The position numbers were made by a program, and so were the translations under genes. Below, one piece after another: positions 30,051 to 39,083 of a stretch of 43,726 nt of DNA. The DNA is taken from positions 1 to 43,726 of the forward strand of contig JAHWIM010000031.1 of assembly GCA_019322535.1 (NCBI GenBank), in the 5' to 3' direction. Positions within the stretch are counted from its first letter, which is position 1. The number at the start of each line of letters is the position of its first letter. The notes under the pieces were generated by a model. The model worked only from the letters and a program-made list of their open reading frames with translations. It was not told the origin of the DNA and did no database searches. This stretch comes from Candidatus Woesearchaeota archaeon. GTDB taxonomy: Archaea > Nanobdellota > Nanobdellia > Woesearchaeales > WJKL01.

Positions 30051-31361
30051 CTATAATCTTAACCCAACTATTATATCACAGACATTTGTTCCTGTGTAGC
30101 CTGTGAAGATTAATGCTTTTATTTTCTTGAGAACTGGAAATGCATCATTGTTTGCCAAATATTTTTCACATTCTAATTTTAATCTTTTGCATATCAAATG
30201 GCTTTTTTCATCAATAACAGCACCAGCTGCTTTATAATAATCAATTCCATCTGTGCAGACAGATGCAAATGCTGTGTTTTTTAAATCTTTTATATCTTCA
30301 ACAGCAGACAATATAACTTCTTGGTTTCTGCCGCCTAATCCTTTGCCTTTAACTGTTACAGTAGTTTCTCCGCCGTAAATTAAAACCTGCTTTGGTTTTA
30401 GTTTTTTTAGTTTTTTAGCAATGCTTCTTCCAACATCTCTTGCTTCTCCTACTAATTTAGAAGTAACTATGATTGGTTTTAATTTCAATTGCTTGGCTTT
30501 CTTTGCAATGCCTTCTAAAGCAGACTGATTGTTTCCAATTAGAATATTATGAATTGTTTTTGGAAGTTTACTAGGTGTTTCTTCTACTTTTTTGCAGACA
30601 CCATCCATTATGTGATTTGATATCCTCTTAGGAGCTTTATGTATTAATTTGTATTTATTTAATATCTTCATAGCATCTTGGAATGTTGATTTATCTGCAA
30701 CAGTTGGAGCAGAAGCAATAATATCTAGATTATCTCCAATAACATCTGATAGGATTAAGCTGATTAGAGTTGCTTTTTTTACTTTTTTTGCTAACTGTCC
30801 TCCTTTTACTTGAGACATATGTTTTCTTACTATGTTGATTTCATTTATTGTTGCTCCTGATTTTAGTAATAAATCTGTCATTTTTTGTATTTGATTAAGT
30901 GTTATGTTTTCTGCTGGCAATGTGAAGATTGCAGAGCCTCCTCCTGAGATTAAGCAGATAACTAAGTCGTCTTTGTTTAGATTAGAAACTAATTTTAGGA
31001 TTTGCTTTGCTCCATTAATATTTGCTTGAGAAGGAACTGGATGATTTCCTTTTACTAATCTTATCTTTTTTAGTTTCAATGGTTTTGTTGCAATTACTAT
31101 TCCATTAGTTATTTTATTTTTTAGAACTTTTTCTAATGCTTGAGCCATATCAGAAGAAGCTTTTCCAAATCCAACTACAAAGATTCTTTTGTGTTTTTTT
31201 AGATTGAATTTTTTGTCCTTTATTTTTAGAATGCTGTTTTTTAAGGAAATTTGGTTTTTAATAATGGTTTGAGGCATCACTGCATTAATTCCTGCTGTTA
31301 ATAATTCTAAAGCATATTTTTTAGCAGCAGAAGTTGTTAACTCTTTTTTATTTTTGATCAT
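30051..31361 (-). CDS. Glycerate 2-kinase (MOFRL/DUF4147 family)
   Basis: Phosphorylates glycerate at C2, feeding central carbon metabolism. A 436-aa protein with an N-terminal DUF4147 domain (VVGFGKASSDMAQALE near 67-82, GNHPVPSQANINGAKQIL, VICLISGGGSAIFTLP near 135-150, INIVRKHMSQVKGGQLA near 178) and a C-terminal MOFRL domain (YGGETTVTVKGKGLGGRNQE, SVCTDGIDYYKAAGAVID). All signature blocks are present. The ATG overlaps the stop of the membrane gene upstream (ATGA). Confidence 0.93.
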   Translation of the reverse strand: MIKNKKELTTSAAKKYALELLTAGINAVMPQTIIKNQISLKNSILKIKDKKFNLKKHKRIFVVGFGKASSDMAQALEKVLKNKITNGIVIATKPLKLKKIRLVKGNHPVPSQANINGAKQILKLVSNLNKDDLVICLISGGGSAIFTLPAENITLNQIQKMTDLLLKSGATINEINIVRKHMSQVKGGQLAKKVKKATLISLILSDVIGDNLDIIASAPTVADKSTFQDAMKILNKYKLIHKAPKRISNHIMDGVCKKVEETPSKLPKTIHNILIGNNQSALEGIAKKAKQLKLKPIIVTSKLVGEARDVGRSIAKKLKKLKPKQVLIYGGETTVTVKGKGLGGRNQEVILSAVEDIKDLKNTAFASVCTDGIDYYKAAGAVIDEKSHLICKRLKLECEKYLANNDAFPVLKKIKALIFTGYTGTNVCDIIVGLRL

Positions 31362-31627
31362 TTTTTCTTGTGTATGTCATGAATATGCTTATGTAATGCT
31401 GCTAAAGATATAATAATAAGTATGATTCCTGAAGCAACTGATAGAGGATTTACTCCAATTGGATTTTGGAGTTCTGGTTTTATAGCATCGCACATCTCTT
31501 CTGGATTGCAGTCTTCTCCTGAAAAACAGCATGTTTGTGATATAATTGCATAACCTGTAATTCCTTTTCCTATTAGAAGTGCACCAATTATTGCTAGTAC
31601 TATTAGTAAAGCTGTTTCATTATCCAT
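31358..31627 (-). CDS. Two-helix membrane protein with cysteine-rich loop
   Basis: An 89-aa protein: an N-terminal hydrophobic helix (about 5-27, ending GKGITGYAI), a loop with four or five cysteines (QTCCFSGEDCNPEEMC), a second helix (about 62-80) and a basic histidine tail (HKHIHDIHKKK). The loop would face outside and could be disulfide-linked. It is translationally coupled to the glycerate kinase by a 4-base overlap, but a shared function is not evident. Confidence 0.65.
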   Translation of the reverse strand: MDNETALLIVLAIIGALLIGKGITGYAIISQTCCFSGEDCNPEEMCDAIKPELQNPIGVNPLSVASGIILIIISLAALHKHIHDIHKKK

Positions 31628-31711
31628 TGTTAATGTTTTGATTTGTTTGTTTATAATTTTTTCTATTATAGCAAAATTTAAATAGATGGATAGAAATAGC
31701 GTGGATTTAAA

Positions 31712-32101
31712 ATGGAAAATAGTCTGTATGTTTTTGAAGGAACGAAAGCAGATAAAACTGGTAGATATGCTGGAAAACTTCCTATAGATATAACTATTGG
31801 CAGAGATTTAGCAGAAGATATGAGGCCTTCAGGCAAAGCAAGGACAGATGGAGAACTGAGGTTATTATTTTGTGATCTTTACTGGGCTCAAAGCGATTTT
31901 TATTACTTGAGAAATGTTGGTGCAGTTGATATAAGTATTGCAGTAGATTTAGTAGCTATACTTCAAAAAGAAGAAGATAGAAGAGGAATTGGCATTGATG
32001 TTTGCAGAGTTAATTTAGACAGAAAGCCTAGAACTTATACTGTATATAGGCCTATTCCGAGATGGCTGGAAGATACATTAAGCGTTACAAGCTTTAACTA
32101 A
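31712..32101 (+). CDS. Orphan protein
   Basis: A 129-aa soluble protein with mixed alpha/beta pattern: LYVFEGTKADKTGRYAG, LPIDITIGRDLAEDM, LRLLFCDLYWAQSDFYYLRNVGAVD and RPIPRWLEDTL. No family is recognised. TTTAAATAG about 30 bases before the ATG fits a leaderless promoter. It diverges from the membrane gene at 31358-31627. Confidence 0.6.
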   Translation: MENSLYVFEGTKADKTGRYAGKLPIDITIGRDLAEDMRPSGKARTDGELRLLFCDLYWAQSDFYYLRNVGAVDISIAVDLVAILQKEEDRRGIGIDVCRVNLDRKPRTYTVYRPIPRWLEDTLSVTSFN

Positions 32102-32159
32102 TTTCTGAATATATACTATAAAGCCAAAGTTTAAATAGTATTTTTACTATAATATAGAT

Positions 32160-32399
32160 ATGGGAGCTCTGGATAAAGAGGATATTGAAAAGTTTAAAAT
32201 GAAGAAACTTGAGAAGAAATACAAGGATGTTTTTAGTTCTAAGGATTTTATAGATAAGACTTCAGAGTTAGATAAACAGCTGAAAGAAATGCAAGATAGG
32301 CTTAAAGTTTTTGACAAAGATTTAGAAGAGCATAGAGAAAAAGAGCAGAAAAAGATCAGAGATTTTAAGGATGAGGATAATAAGCCTGGTGAAGTTTAA
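32160..32399 (+). CDS. Small coiled-coil protein
   Basis: A 79-aa protein, almost wholly Lys, Glu and Asp with regularly spaced Leu and Phe: a long helix over residues 10-70 (LDKQLKEMQDRLKVFDKDLEE) that should form a coiled coil. No family is recognised. TTTAAATAG lies about 30 bases before the ATG, giving it its own promoter. Confidence 0.6.
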   Translation: MGALDKEDIEKFKMKKLEKKYKDVFSSKDFIDKTSELDKQLKEMQDRLKVFDKDLEEHREKEQKKIRDFKDEDNKPGEV

Positions 32400-32436
32400 G
32401 CACATTTAAATAAAACTTAAATTTTCTAGTATTATT

Positions 32437-32634
32437 ATGAAAACATCTTGGTATGAAATGAGGGTGCCTGGTAGTAATTCTGTGTATTGTGTTAAATGCG
32501 ATGAAAGATCTTTTAGAAAAGGGCTTCCAGAAGGTGTTACTTTTTCTCCAATAGACAGAGAAACTTATGCAAGAAGAGTTGAGGCAGAAACAGTACAAGT
32601 CAGGCTTGAATATCAAAGTCTTTTTTTTTCTTGA
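32437..32634 (+). CDS. Small orphan protein with a CxxC pair
   Basis: A 65-aa protein, MKTSWYEMRVPGSNSVYCVKCDERSF; the CVKC could bind a metal as half of a zinc knuckle or form a disulfide. The rest is alpha/beta-like and no family is recognised. TTTAAATAAA lies about 33 bases upstream of the ATG, as in several neighbouring single genes. Confidence 0.55.
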   Translation: MKTSWYEMRVPGSNSVYCVKCDERSFRKGLPEGVTFSPIDRETYARRVEAETVQVRLEYQSLFFS

Positions 32635-32689
32635 ATTTATAAATAACCTATTTTACTACTCCTTGACAATTCTAAACCAGTATACGAAA

Positions 32690-32729
32690 TAGTAATATTT
32701 ATATACTAGGAGTGCCTATATATTGTTAT
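32690..32729 (+). promoter_or_regulatory. Leaderless promoter of the surface protein gene
   Basis: TTTATATA (32698-32705) lies 25-32 bases before ATG 32730, so transcription should begin at the start codon. This decides for ATG 32730 over the upstream GTG at 32712, which would add six residues in front of the signal peptide and lie inside the promoter. Confidence 0.65.
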
Positions 32730-35168
32730 ATGAAAAGAGAGGTGTTGACCCCTATACTTGCACTCCTAATCCTTAGTTCTTTAAGTGTTTATGCTGCACC
32801 AAACGCTGATGTTGATCTTGTTCCTGATTCTCTTTATGAGACAAATGAGATTCAGTTTAATCTAACTGTTAATAATTTTTTAAAAGATGAAGTTATAGAT
32901 GAAATCTTGCTGTCTATGCCTAATTTTATAATAACAGAGGTTACTGATTTTTTAGGATGGCAGCACAATGAGACAAATAATTCTGTTAACTGGTTTGGAG
33001 GAGATATTGAAACAAATGTGTTTTTAGCAATGTTTCAGTTTATGGCTAAAGCAGATAAAGTAAGTTCTGATACAACTGTAACAGTAAACATTACAACAGA
33101 AGGAAATGGAGATACTGTTGACAGTGTTAATATCACAATATTAAATGATGACACTGCTCCTGTTTTGTCTAATAATGTTCCTGCAAATGGAGACTATTTA
33201 TTAGAAGGCATTACAGATCAGTTAGTTAGTGTTGATGCAGTTGATGCTCAAACAGGTGTGGGCCATGTTGATTTTTCATATTGGAATTGCTCAAATGCTA
33301 CTAATACTACAGTGAATATTAGTTTAGCAGGAGTAAATGATACTTATACAGATACAGTTAATCTTGCAGATTATGAAGAAGGGGAATTAATGTGCTTTTT
33401 GTTTGAAGGCTACAATAATGCAGATGAAGTAGCTACTTTGTCAGGCAGTGTTGGTTTTGACGGCACTCCTCCAACAGTTAACTTAACTGCTCCTGATGAT
33501 GGAGCTTATGCAAGTGATGCAACCTTATTTAGTTTTATAGCAGCTGATAATATTGCTCCTACTTTAGATTGTGATTTTAAAGTAGAAGGTGATGTAAAAG
33601 ATTCAACTACTGTAGATAGTGGTGTTGAGACTTCAACAACATATAATCTATCTGGAACTTCTGAAGGAACACATTCATGGACTGTAACTTGCAAAGATTT
33701 GGTTGGGTTAGAAGCGACTGCTAGTAGTAGAGATGTTATAATTGATTTAACTGCTCCAACTATAACTCTTAATAGCCCTGCAAACAGTTCTTTTATTAAT
33801 GATGATGCTGTAATTGATATTAATGTAACAGATAATTTTGAAGTTGATACTGTTAATTACAGCAGATCATTAAATATTTCAGCATGGTCAGAAGGTTTAA
33901 ATGTATTAACTGTAAATGCTACTGATAAAGCAGGAAATACTGCTGAAGAAACTTTTGAATTTACTGTTGACAGAACAGCTCCTAGTTTAACTTTGATAAG
34001 CCCTGATGATAATTCATCAACAGATGTTCATGTTGATTTTGTATTCAATGTAAATGATTTTTGGGATGATGCAATAGAATGTACAATTTATTTAGATGAT
34101 TCTGAATATTTAACTCAAGAAGTTGATGGTTTAGTTAATATTTCAGTTGTAATTCCAATGGCTCTTTATGAATGGTATATTGAATGCTCAGATGATGCTG
34201 GAAACAGTGTTGAATCTGAAAGAAGAAACTTGAATGTTACTGATTTAACTGGTCCTGATATGGCAATGGATGATATTGTTTATGTTATAAGAGGAGAAGA
34301 TTATGACTTTAGTGTAAATATTTCTGATCCAAGCGGAATAGATGATGTTGATGCTGAAATAGATGGAGACAGCATTAGTTTATCTGCAAGCGGAGATGTT
34401 TATTCAGGAGTTATTTCCACTGATTTAAGTGATGCAGTAGGAGATTATAATTTAACAATAACTGCAGTTGATAGTTTAGCTAATTCAAATCAGTTGGTTG
34501 AAGAGTTTGAATTATTGCCTGATTATGATATTGATGCTTCATTAAGCCCTTCAAGTGTTAATGTTGGGGGAGATGTTACTGTTTCTGGTGTAGTGGTATT
34601 AGATGATGGAAGTGCTATTCCTGAAACAGAAGTTATCTTATTATTACCTGATTCAACTACTGTTTATGTAACTTTAGATAATGGAAGCTTTAGCTATAAC
34701 TTTAGTGCTCCTTTAGCAAAAGGAAATTATGATATTGTTGTAGAAGTAGAAACTTTAGAAGGTATTGTTCATTCAGAAACATTAGAATTGACTGTTACAA
34801 AACCTGCAAGCAGTTCTTCAAGTACTAGTAGTGGTAAACGCAGTGTAGGAAGAAGTACTTACTGCGGAGATGGATTGTGCAGTTATACAGAAGACTGCAC
34901 TAATTGTGAAGAAGACTGCGGAGTATGCCCTGTTGAAGAAGAAGAGCCTGTTGAAGAAGCTAGTTTAAGTGGAGGAATAATTGAAGAAGAAGAGGAAGAA
35001 CAAGATAACATTCCTGTAGGTAAAGCAGCTGGATGGTTTAGTTTAAGTAAATTAGTGCAGAATCCTTACATATGGGTTGGAATAATTGCTGTTGTCGGAA
35101 TATTAAGTTTATTATCTTATAAGAGGAAAGGCGGCGGACTTAACTGGGACGGCTATTTTGACAGATAA
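32730..35168 (+). CDS. Large surface protein with Ig-like repeats and CGDG cysteine motif
   Basis: About 812 aa. The signal peptide is MKREVLTPILALLILSSLSVYAA. The mature part has repeated Ig/fibronectin-like modules, each starting with a D-x-T-(A/P)-P-x-(V/I/L)-x-L pattern (about residues 235, 335 and 420 onward), and many N-x-S/T sites for N-glycosylation. A Ser-rich linker leads to YCGDGLCSYTEDCTNCEEDCGVC, a compact disulfide module common at the end of DPANN surface proteins. Then come an acidic Glu stretch, one transmembrane helix (WVGIIAVVGILSLLSY) and a short basic tail. It is probably an adhesin or S-layer-associated protein held in the membrane by its C-terminus. The SpoIIM-like gene follows after 2 bases. 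Confidence 0.85.
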   Translation: MKREVLTPILALLILSSLSVYAAPNADVDLVPDSLYETNEIQFNLTVNNFLKDEVIDEILLSMPNFIITEVTDFLGWQHNETNNSVNWFGGDIETNVFLAMFQFMAKADKVSSDTTVTVNITTEGNGDTVDSVNITILNDDTAPVLSNNVPANGDYLLEGITDQLVSVDAVDAQTGVGHVDFSYWNCSNATNTTVNISLAGVNDTYTDTVNLADYEEGELMCFLFEGYNNADEVATLSGSVGFDGTPPTVNLTAPDDGAYASDATLFSFIAADNIAPTLDCDFKVEGDVKDSTTVDSGVETSTTYNLSGTSEGTHSWTVTCKDLVGLEATASSRDVIIDLTAPTITLNSPANSSFINDDAVIDINVTDNFEVDTVNYSRSLNISAWSEGLNVLTVNATDKAGNTAEETFEFTVDRTAPSLTLISPDDNSSTDVHVDFVFNVNDFWDDAIECTIYLDDSEYLTQEVDGLVNISVVIPMALYEWYIECSDDAGNSVESERRNLNVTDLTGPDMAMDDIVYVIRGEDYDFSVNISDPSGIDDVDAEIDGDSISLSASGDVYSGVISTDLSDAVGDYNLTITAVDSLANSNQLVEEFELLPDYDIDASLSPSSVNVGGDVTVSGVVVLDDGSAIPETEVILLLPDSTTVYVTLDNGSFSYNFSAPLAKGNYDIVVEVETLEGIVHSETLELTVTKPASSSSSTSSGKRSVGRSTYCGDGLCSYTEDCTNCEEDCGVCPVEEEEPVEEASLSGGIIEEEEEEQDNIPVGKAAGWFSLSKLVQNPYIWVGIIAVVGILSLLSYKRKGGGLNWDGYFDR

Positions 35169-35170
35169 AA

Positions 35171-35995
35171 ATGGTCTTTGAACAATTTCTTGAATTAAAG
35201 AATCTAAAGAGACATTTGTTGTTTGTATTTTTATTAGGTTTTACTTATGCTATATTTGGGTTTGCTGTTGCAAGATTGTTTTTTAGTTCTAGTGTTTCAA
35301 TAGTTATTTTGTTTACAACAACTTTGCTATTAGTTCCTGCTGTTACTAAGATCATTGACAGAGAAGAGGAGATTGAAAGCAAAGAAGGTCTTAGACATTT
35401 TTTTAGAAATCATTCAACAATAATAGAAGTTTATGTTATTTTGTTTTTAGGCATATTTTTAGCATTCTTTGTAATTGGATTTTTTGGTCAATTAGATGAT
35501 AGTTTTAGTTATCAGCTTAATTTTCTTGAGCAGGCTGAACAATTATCAACAGAGACAATATCAGAGTTTGGTGTTAGTGAATATAATCCTACATTTAGTA
35601 ATTTTTTAGGTTTGATTTCTTATAATTTATTTATTGCAATAATTTGTTTTGTTTTATCGTTGTTTTATGGGGCAGGAGCTTTGTTTTTAGTTACTCTTAA
35701 TGCTTCTGTGTTTGCTACGTTTATTGTTTATGTAATTAGGAATGTTAGTAAGGCTGCTTTAGTTTTTGGTTTGTTTTTAATACACTTAATTCCTGAAATG
35801 GCTGGTTTTTTAGTTGCAGCAATTGCTGGCGGTGTTGTATCAAGAGCAATTATGCATGAGAGATTCAGAAGCAAAGGTTTTAGAAATGTTATGAAAGATG
35901 CTTTAGTTTTGTTTTTGATAGCAGTTGGTTTTATTATAATTGCTGCTTTATTAGAAATGTTTGTTACTTCTAAGATTGTTCATGGTTTAATATAA
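35171..35995 (+). CDS. SpoIIM-family integral membrane protein
   Basis: A 274-aa membrane protein with about six hydrophobic helices. The order matches the stage II sporulation protein M family: first helix LFVFLLGFTYAIFGFAVARLFF, a polar region with LEQAEQ, then SNFLGLISYNLFIAIICFVLSLFYGAGALFLVTLNASVFATFI and HLIPEMAGFLVAAIAGGV. Family members outside spore-formers are of unknown function, possibly linked to surface or cell-wall remodelling. It is 2 bases after the surface protein gene, so the two are co-transcribed. Confidence 0.8.
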   Translation: MVFEQFLELKNLKRHLLFVFLLGFTYAIFGFAVARLFFSSSVSIVILFTTTLLLVPAVTKIIDREEEIESKEGLRHFFRNHSTIIEVYVILFLGIFLAFFVIGFFGQLDDSFSYQLNFLEQAEQLSTETISEFGVSEYNPTFSNFLGLISYNLFIAIICFVLSLFYGAGALFLVTLNASVFATFIVYVIRNVSKAALVFGLFLIHLIPEMAGFLVAAIAGGVVSRAIMHERFRSKGFRNVMKDALVLFLIAVGFIIIAALLEMFVTSKIVHGLI

Positions 35996-36029
35996 AAGAT
36001 TTATAAATAACCTCTTTTCCTTTGGTTTT

Positions 36030-36476
36030 ATGACATCTTTAGACACATTAATGGAACATGAAAGCATGGATTCTTTGCCTATGCTTTATCTTGCACAAGC
36101 TTCAAGAGTTCGTGAGAGAAGAAAGCAGAAATTTAGACCAAGGAATGATAATTATAGAAGAAAACACTGGGCAAATCATGCAGGAACTTTTAGAGACGAA
36201 GAAAGAAGAAAAGGTCCAAAATGGTATCATACTCGCGGAATTGTTAGAGTTCATAAACCTATTAATTCTTACAAAGATCTAGCAAATGCAATTAAAATGA
36301 TTGCAGATGGCGAAAGAAATCATGATCAATATATGAATGTCTCTGGGTTAAATAGAGAAAGATTAAGATTAGCTCAATCTTGGAGAGACAAAGGAATCGA
36401 ATATGCTGTTTCTGATATTTTCAAATTAGGATATTGGGAAATTCAAGAACAATTAGGTAGAAGAAAAGTTTGTTAG
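36030..36476 (+). CDS. Orphan basic protein
   Basis: A 148-aa, strongly basic protein rich in Arg, Lys, His and Trp: RRKQKFRPRNDNYRRKHWANH near 30-50, then GPKWYHTRGIVRVHK, and a helical C-terminal half. No family is recognised; the composition suggests nucleic-acid or ribosome contact. TTATAAATA at 36001-36009 is 21-29 bases before the ATG, a leaderless promoter. A second frame over the same bases at 36058 is a shadow. Confidence 0.6.
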   Translation: MTSLDTLMEHESMDSLPMLYLAQASRVRERRKQKFRPRNDNYRRKHWANHAGTFRDEERRKGPKWYHTRGIVRVHKPINSYKDLANAIKMIADGERNHDQYMNVSGLNRERLRLAQSWRDKGIEYAVSDIFKLGYWEIQEQLGRRKVC

Positions 36477-36511
36477 AAAAATTTAAATAAACTTATAATA
36501 GATTTCTATTA

Positions 36512-37492
36512 ATGGTAAAATATTCTATTGGGTATAATCATGATCCTGCAATGATTAAGCTGATTGAGGCTGCAAAGGAATATTTGTCTGGGTTTTATTT
36601 TCCAATTCCTGCTGAGTTTATGGGAAGCGGCAGAGCATTGAAGCAGGGTGATAATTATAATAAGGAGATTGATGAAATTATTTCAATGTGTGATAAATGC
36701 GGTGTTAAATCTGAGTTGTTGATTAACCCTAGTTGTGAAGGAAAAAAAACCTGTGATAAGGAACAGATTTCTAAAGTTGTTGATTATGTTTCTATGTTAA
36801 AGGAAAAAGGTTTGAAGTCAGTAATTGTTACAAATCCAATTTATATTCCTGAGTTGAAGAAATTAGGTATTTTGGTTGAGAGTTCTGTTAATTGTTATGT
36901 TAAAAATGTAGAGCAGGCAATGTTTTTGAAAGATTTAGGTGCTGATGTGATAACTATTGATAGAGATATTAATAGAGATTTGAAATTGATTAAAGAAATT
37001 AAGGAAAAAACTGGTTTAAAGATAAAGATGTTAGTTAATGAAGGATGTCTTCGTAATTGTCCATTTAGAAAGATTCACTTTAACATGATTTCTCATTTTT
37101 GTGATACAAATGAGTTTGACAAAAGATCTTGTATTACTTTGATTAAGAAAAATCCTTCTAAATTATTTAGTATTCCTTTTGTAAGGCCTGAAGATGTTAA
37201 TCATTATAATGGCTTAGTTGATTATTTTAAGCTAGCAACAAGGACGATGGCTACTGGCAAAATTGCTTTAGTATTAGATGCTTATATTAATGAGAAATTT
37301 GATGGTGATTTGTTGTTTTTATTAAGCACAAAAGCTCTTTTTGATTATTTTACAGATGTTGATAACAAGGTTTTAAGTTCGAGTAATTTTTTTGAGAAGA
37401 TGACTAGTTGTGGAGATAAATGTTCAGAATGTGATTATTGCACTAAGTTGTTAGAAAAAGCTGCTTCTGTTGTTAAAACCTATGAGCATTAA
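36512..37492 (+). CDS. U32-peptidase/UbiU-UbiV-like protein
   Basis: A 326-aa TIM-barrel protein. Strand and helix order match the U32 family: DEIISMCDKCGVKSELLIN, KGLKSVIVTNP, LVESSVNCYVKNVEQAMFLKDLGADVITIDRDI, and MLVNEGCLRNCPF near 175-187. The cysteines CLRNC with SCGDKC and CDYC at the end (about 305-316) fit the 4Fe-4S-binding pattern of U32 proteins such as UbiU/UbiV. These act as hydroxylase partners or tRNA and rRNA hydroxylation enzymes; peptidase activity is doubtful. It overlaps the convergent gene at 37473 by 20 bases. Confidence 0.8.
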   Translation: MVKYSIGYNHDPAMIKLIEAAKEYLSGFYFPIPAEFMGSGRALKQGDNYNKEIDEIISMCDKCGVKSELLINPSCEGKKTCDKEQISKVVDYVSMLKEKGLKSVIVTNPIYIPELKKLGILVESSVNCYVKNVEQAMFLKDLGADVITIDRDINRDLKLIKEIKEKTGLKIKMLVNEGCLRNCPFRKIHFNMISHFCDTNEFDKRSCITLIKKNPSKLFSIPFVRPEDVNHYNGLVDYFKLATRTMATGKIALVLDAYINEKFDGDLLFLLSTKALFDYFTDVDNKVLSSSNFFEKMTSCGDKCSECDYCTKLLEKAASVVKTYEH

Positions 37493-37973
37493 GATATGCT
37501 TTTATATTTCTGTGGAAGAAATGAGCGTCATCTACTAATTCATCAAGGAATCTGTCTGTATGCACTTTATAGAAAACTCTTTCAATAAGGTTTCTTAAGA
37601 AATAGTATATTGGTTTTTGCTCCCATCTGAATTCATAGTCAGTTGTTGTCCATGCATCAAACAGTATTTTTATATCGCCTTCGTGGAGCATGACTTTTTT
37701 TTGGTCTCTTCGTACTTCAACATCTTTCATGTTGTTTATGGCAATTCTTAATTTTATCATTAAAACAAAAAATGCTGTTTTTCTTTTGACTGGTCTTAGT
37801 TCATAAAAGATTTCTTTGCCTGTTTGAGTTATTTTTTCTTTTCTTTCTTTTTCGTTTTTTACATAACCTCTATCTTTAGTAATTGTATCAATTGTTTTTA
37901 GAAATCCATGTATATCAAACAGACCAGAGTAATTCAATTCTATTTCATCTATGACTAATCTTTTTTCTGACAT
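37473..37973 (-). CDS. Orphan protein, tandem paralogue 1 of 3
   Basis: A 166-aa soluble alpha/beta protein: MSEKRLVIDEIELNYSGLFDIHGF at the start, NMKDVEV in the middle, then ILFDAWTTTDYEFRWEQKPIYYFLRNLIERVFYK and a helical end. The pattern YxGLFDxxG, DVE(V/I) and DYExxWE is shared with the two genes upstream. No known family is recognised. It is the last gene of a leftward set and starts 5 bases after paralogue 2 ends, so they are probably translated together. Confidence 0.7.
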   Translation of the reverse strand: MSEKRLVIDEIELNYSGLFDIHGFLKTIDTITKDRGYVKNEKERKEKITQTGKEIFYELRPVKRKTAFFVLMIKLRIAINNMKDVEVRRDQKKVMLHEGDIKILFDAWTTTDYEFRWEQKPIYYFLRNLIERVFYKVHTDRFLDELVDDAHFFHRNIKAYLNAHRF

Positions 37974-37978
37974 TGTTC

Positions 37979-38491
37979 TTAAACATGCTTTTCGTATCTA
38001 TATAAGTTTAAGAATCTTTGGATTCTTCCATGGATATCATGCACATCATTAACTAACCATTTTTCATAAAAATCAGTTGTTGGCCTTAAAAAATATTTAT
38101 CAAATATTGTTCTTAGGAAAAAGAATACTGCTTTTCCTTCCCATTTGTTTTCATAATCGCTTTCTAGATAACCATCAAAGATAAACATTACTTTTCCTTT
38201 GTTAAGCTTTAGCTTTACTCCTTTTTTATCTATTTCAACATCCTTGACATTAGTCATCCTTAATCTGATTTTTATTGTGTTTTTGAAATATTCTGTTGTT
38301 TTTTTCCAAGGAAGAAGCTCTATTTCAAAATCCTTTCCAGTAGGAAGTATCTGCTCAAAATTTTTATGCTCCCACCTATCATAACCTTTTTCATAGAACC
38401 ATGCATCTATTAATCTCCACAGACCATTCAAGTCAAATAATCCTTCGTAGGTAATCTTCATCTGGTCTATGACTAGTTTTTTTTCGCTCAT
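37979..38491 (-). CDS. Orphan protein, tandem paralogue 2 of 3
   Basis: A 170-aa paralogue of the protein at 37473: MSEKKLVIDQMKITYEGLFDLNG, TNVKDVEIDKKGVKL, FIFDGYLESDYENKWEGKAVFFFLRTIFDKYF. The two share the first eight residues apart from one. It is rich in aromatic residues. Its ATG overlaps the stop of paralogue 3 by 4 bases, so the three are an operon. Together they could form a heteromeric complex; this is inference. Confidence 0.7.
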   Translation of the reverse strand: MSEKKLVIDQMKITYEGLFDLNGLWRLIDAWFYEKGYDRWEHKNFEQILPTGKDFEIELLPWKKTTEYFKNTIKIRLRMTNVKDVEIDKKGVKLKLNKGKVMFIFDGYLESDYENKWEGKAVFFFLRTIFDKYFLRPTTDFYEKWLVNDVHDIHGRIQRFLNLYRYEKHV

Positions 38492-39033
38492 ACATTATCA
38501 CCAAGATATCCTTTATATTCGTATCCTTGTGCCTGCATATCTAGGTATTCTTTTATTACATTCATGAATTTTTGGGTTCTGTAATGCAGAGTATCCCAAA
38601 AAATAGATTCTAGTTCTCTTTTGAATATATATTTATTGAAAAAATCTTTTATAACTTGCGTAAAAGTAGACTGCTCATACCTTTTTTCAAAATCAATATC
38701 CATAAATCCCTGAAGATTTATCTGCAGCCTGGCATTTGTTAATGTTTTTTTAACACCTTTTTGAATAACTTCTACTTCTGTCATCTCCCAGAGATGGAAG
38801 TCAAGAAATAGTTGATATTGTAGATAGTCTGTTACTTTTTTTTCTCCTCTCCAGAAGATTTCTTGTTCAGCACCTAATGGACTTGGGACTTTATGCTTGT
38901 ATTTGTATTCGTGAAACCAGTATCTGTTTGCTTTCATATACTCTGCCATCATGTTATACAAACCATCAAAATCAAATAAACCCCTGTATCTAAGAATAAA
39001 TTTTCTAGTCGGTACACTACTTGGAAAAGCCAT
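38488..39033 (-). CDS. Orphan protein, tandem paralogue 3 of 3
   Basis: A 181-aa, the most divergent of the three: FILRYRGLFDFDGLYNMM, MTEVEVIQKGVKKTL, LQGFMDIDFEKRYEQSTFTQVIKDFFNKYI. The GLFD block, the EVEV strand and the acidic-aromatic segment line up with the others. It is first of the three and lies 51 bases after the receiver gene on the same strand, with its own TATA-like TTTATAAA in between. Confidence 0.7.
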   Translation of the reverse strand: MAFPSSVPTRKFILRYRGLFDFDGLYNMMAEYMKANRYWFHEYKYKHKVPSPLGAEQEIFWRGEKKVTDYLQYQLFLDFHLWEMTEVEVIQKGVKKTLTNARLQINLQGFMDIDFEKRYEQSTFTQVIKDFFNKYIFKRELESIFWDTLHYRTQKFMNVIKEYLDMQAQGYEYKGYLGDNV

Positions 39034-39083
39034 AGTCTATACTTTATAAATATAGTTTATAAACTTTTTGTGTAATTATGAAG

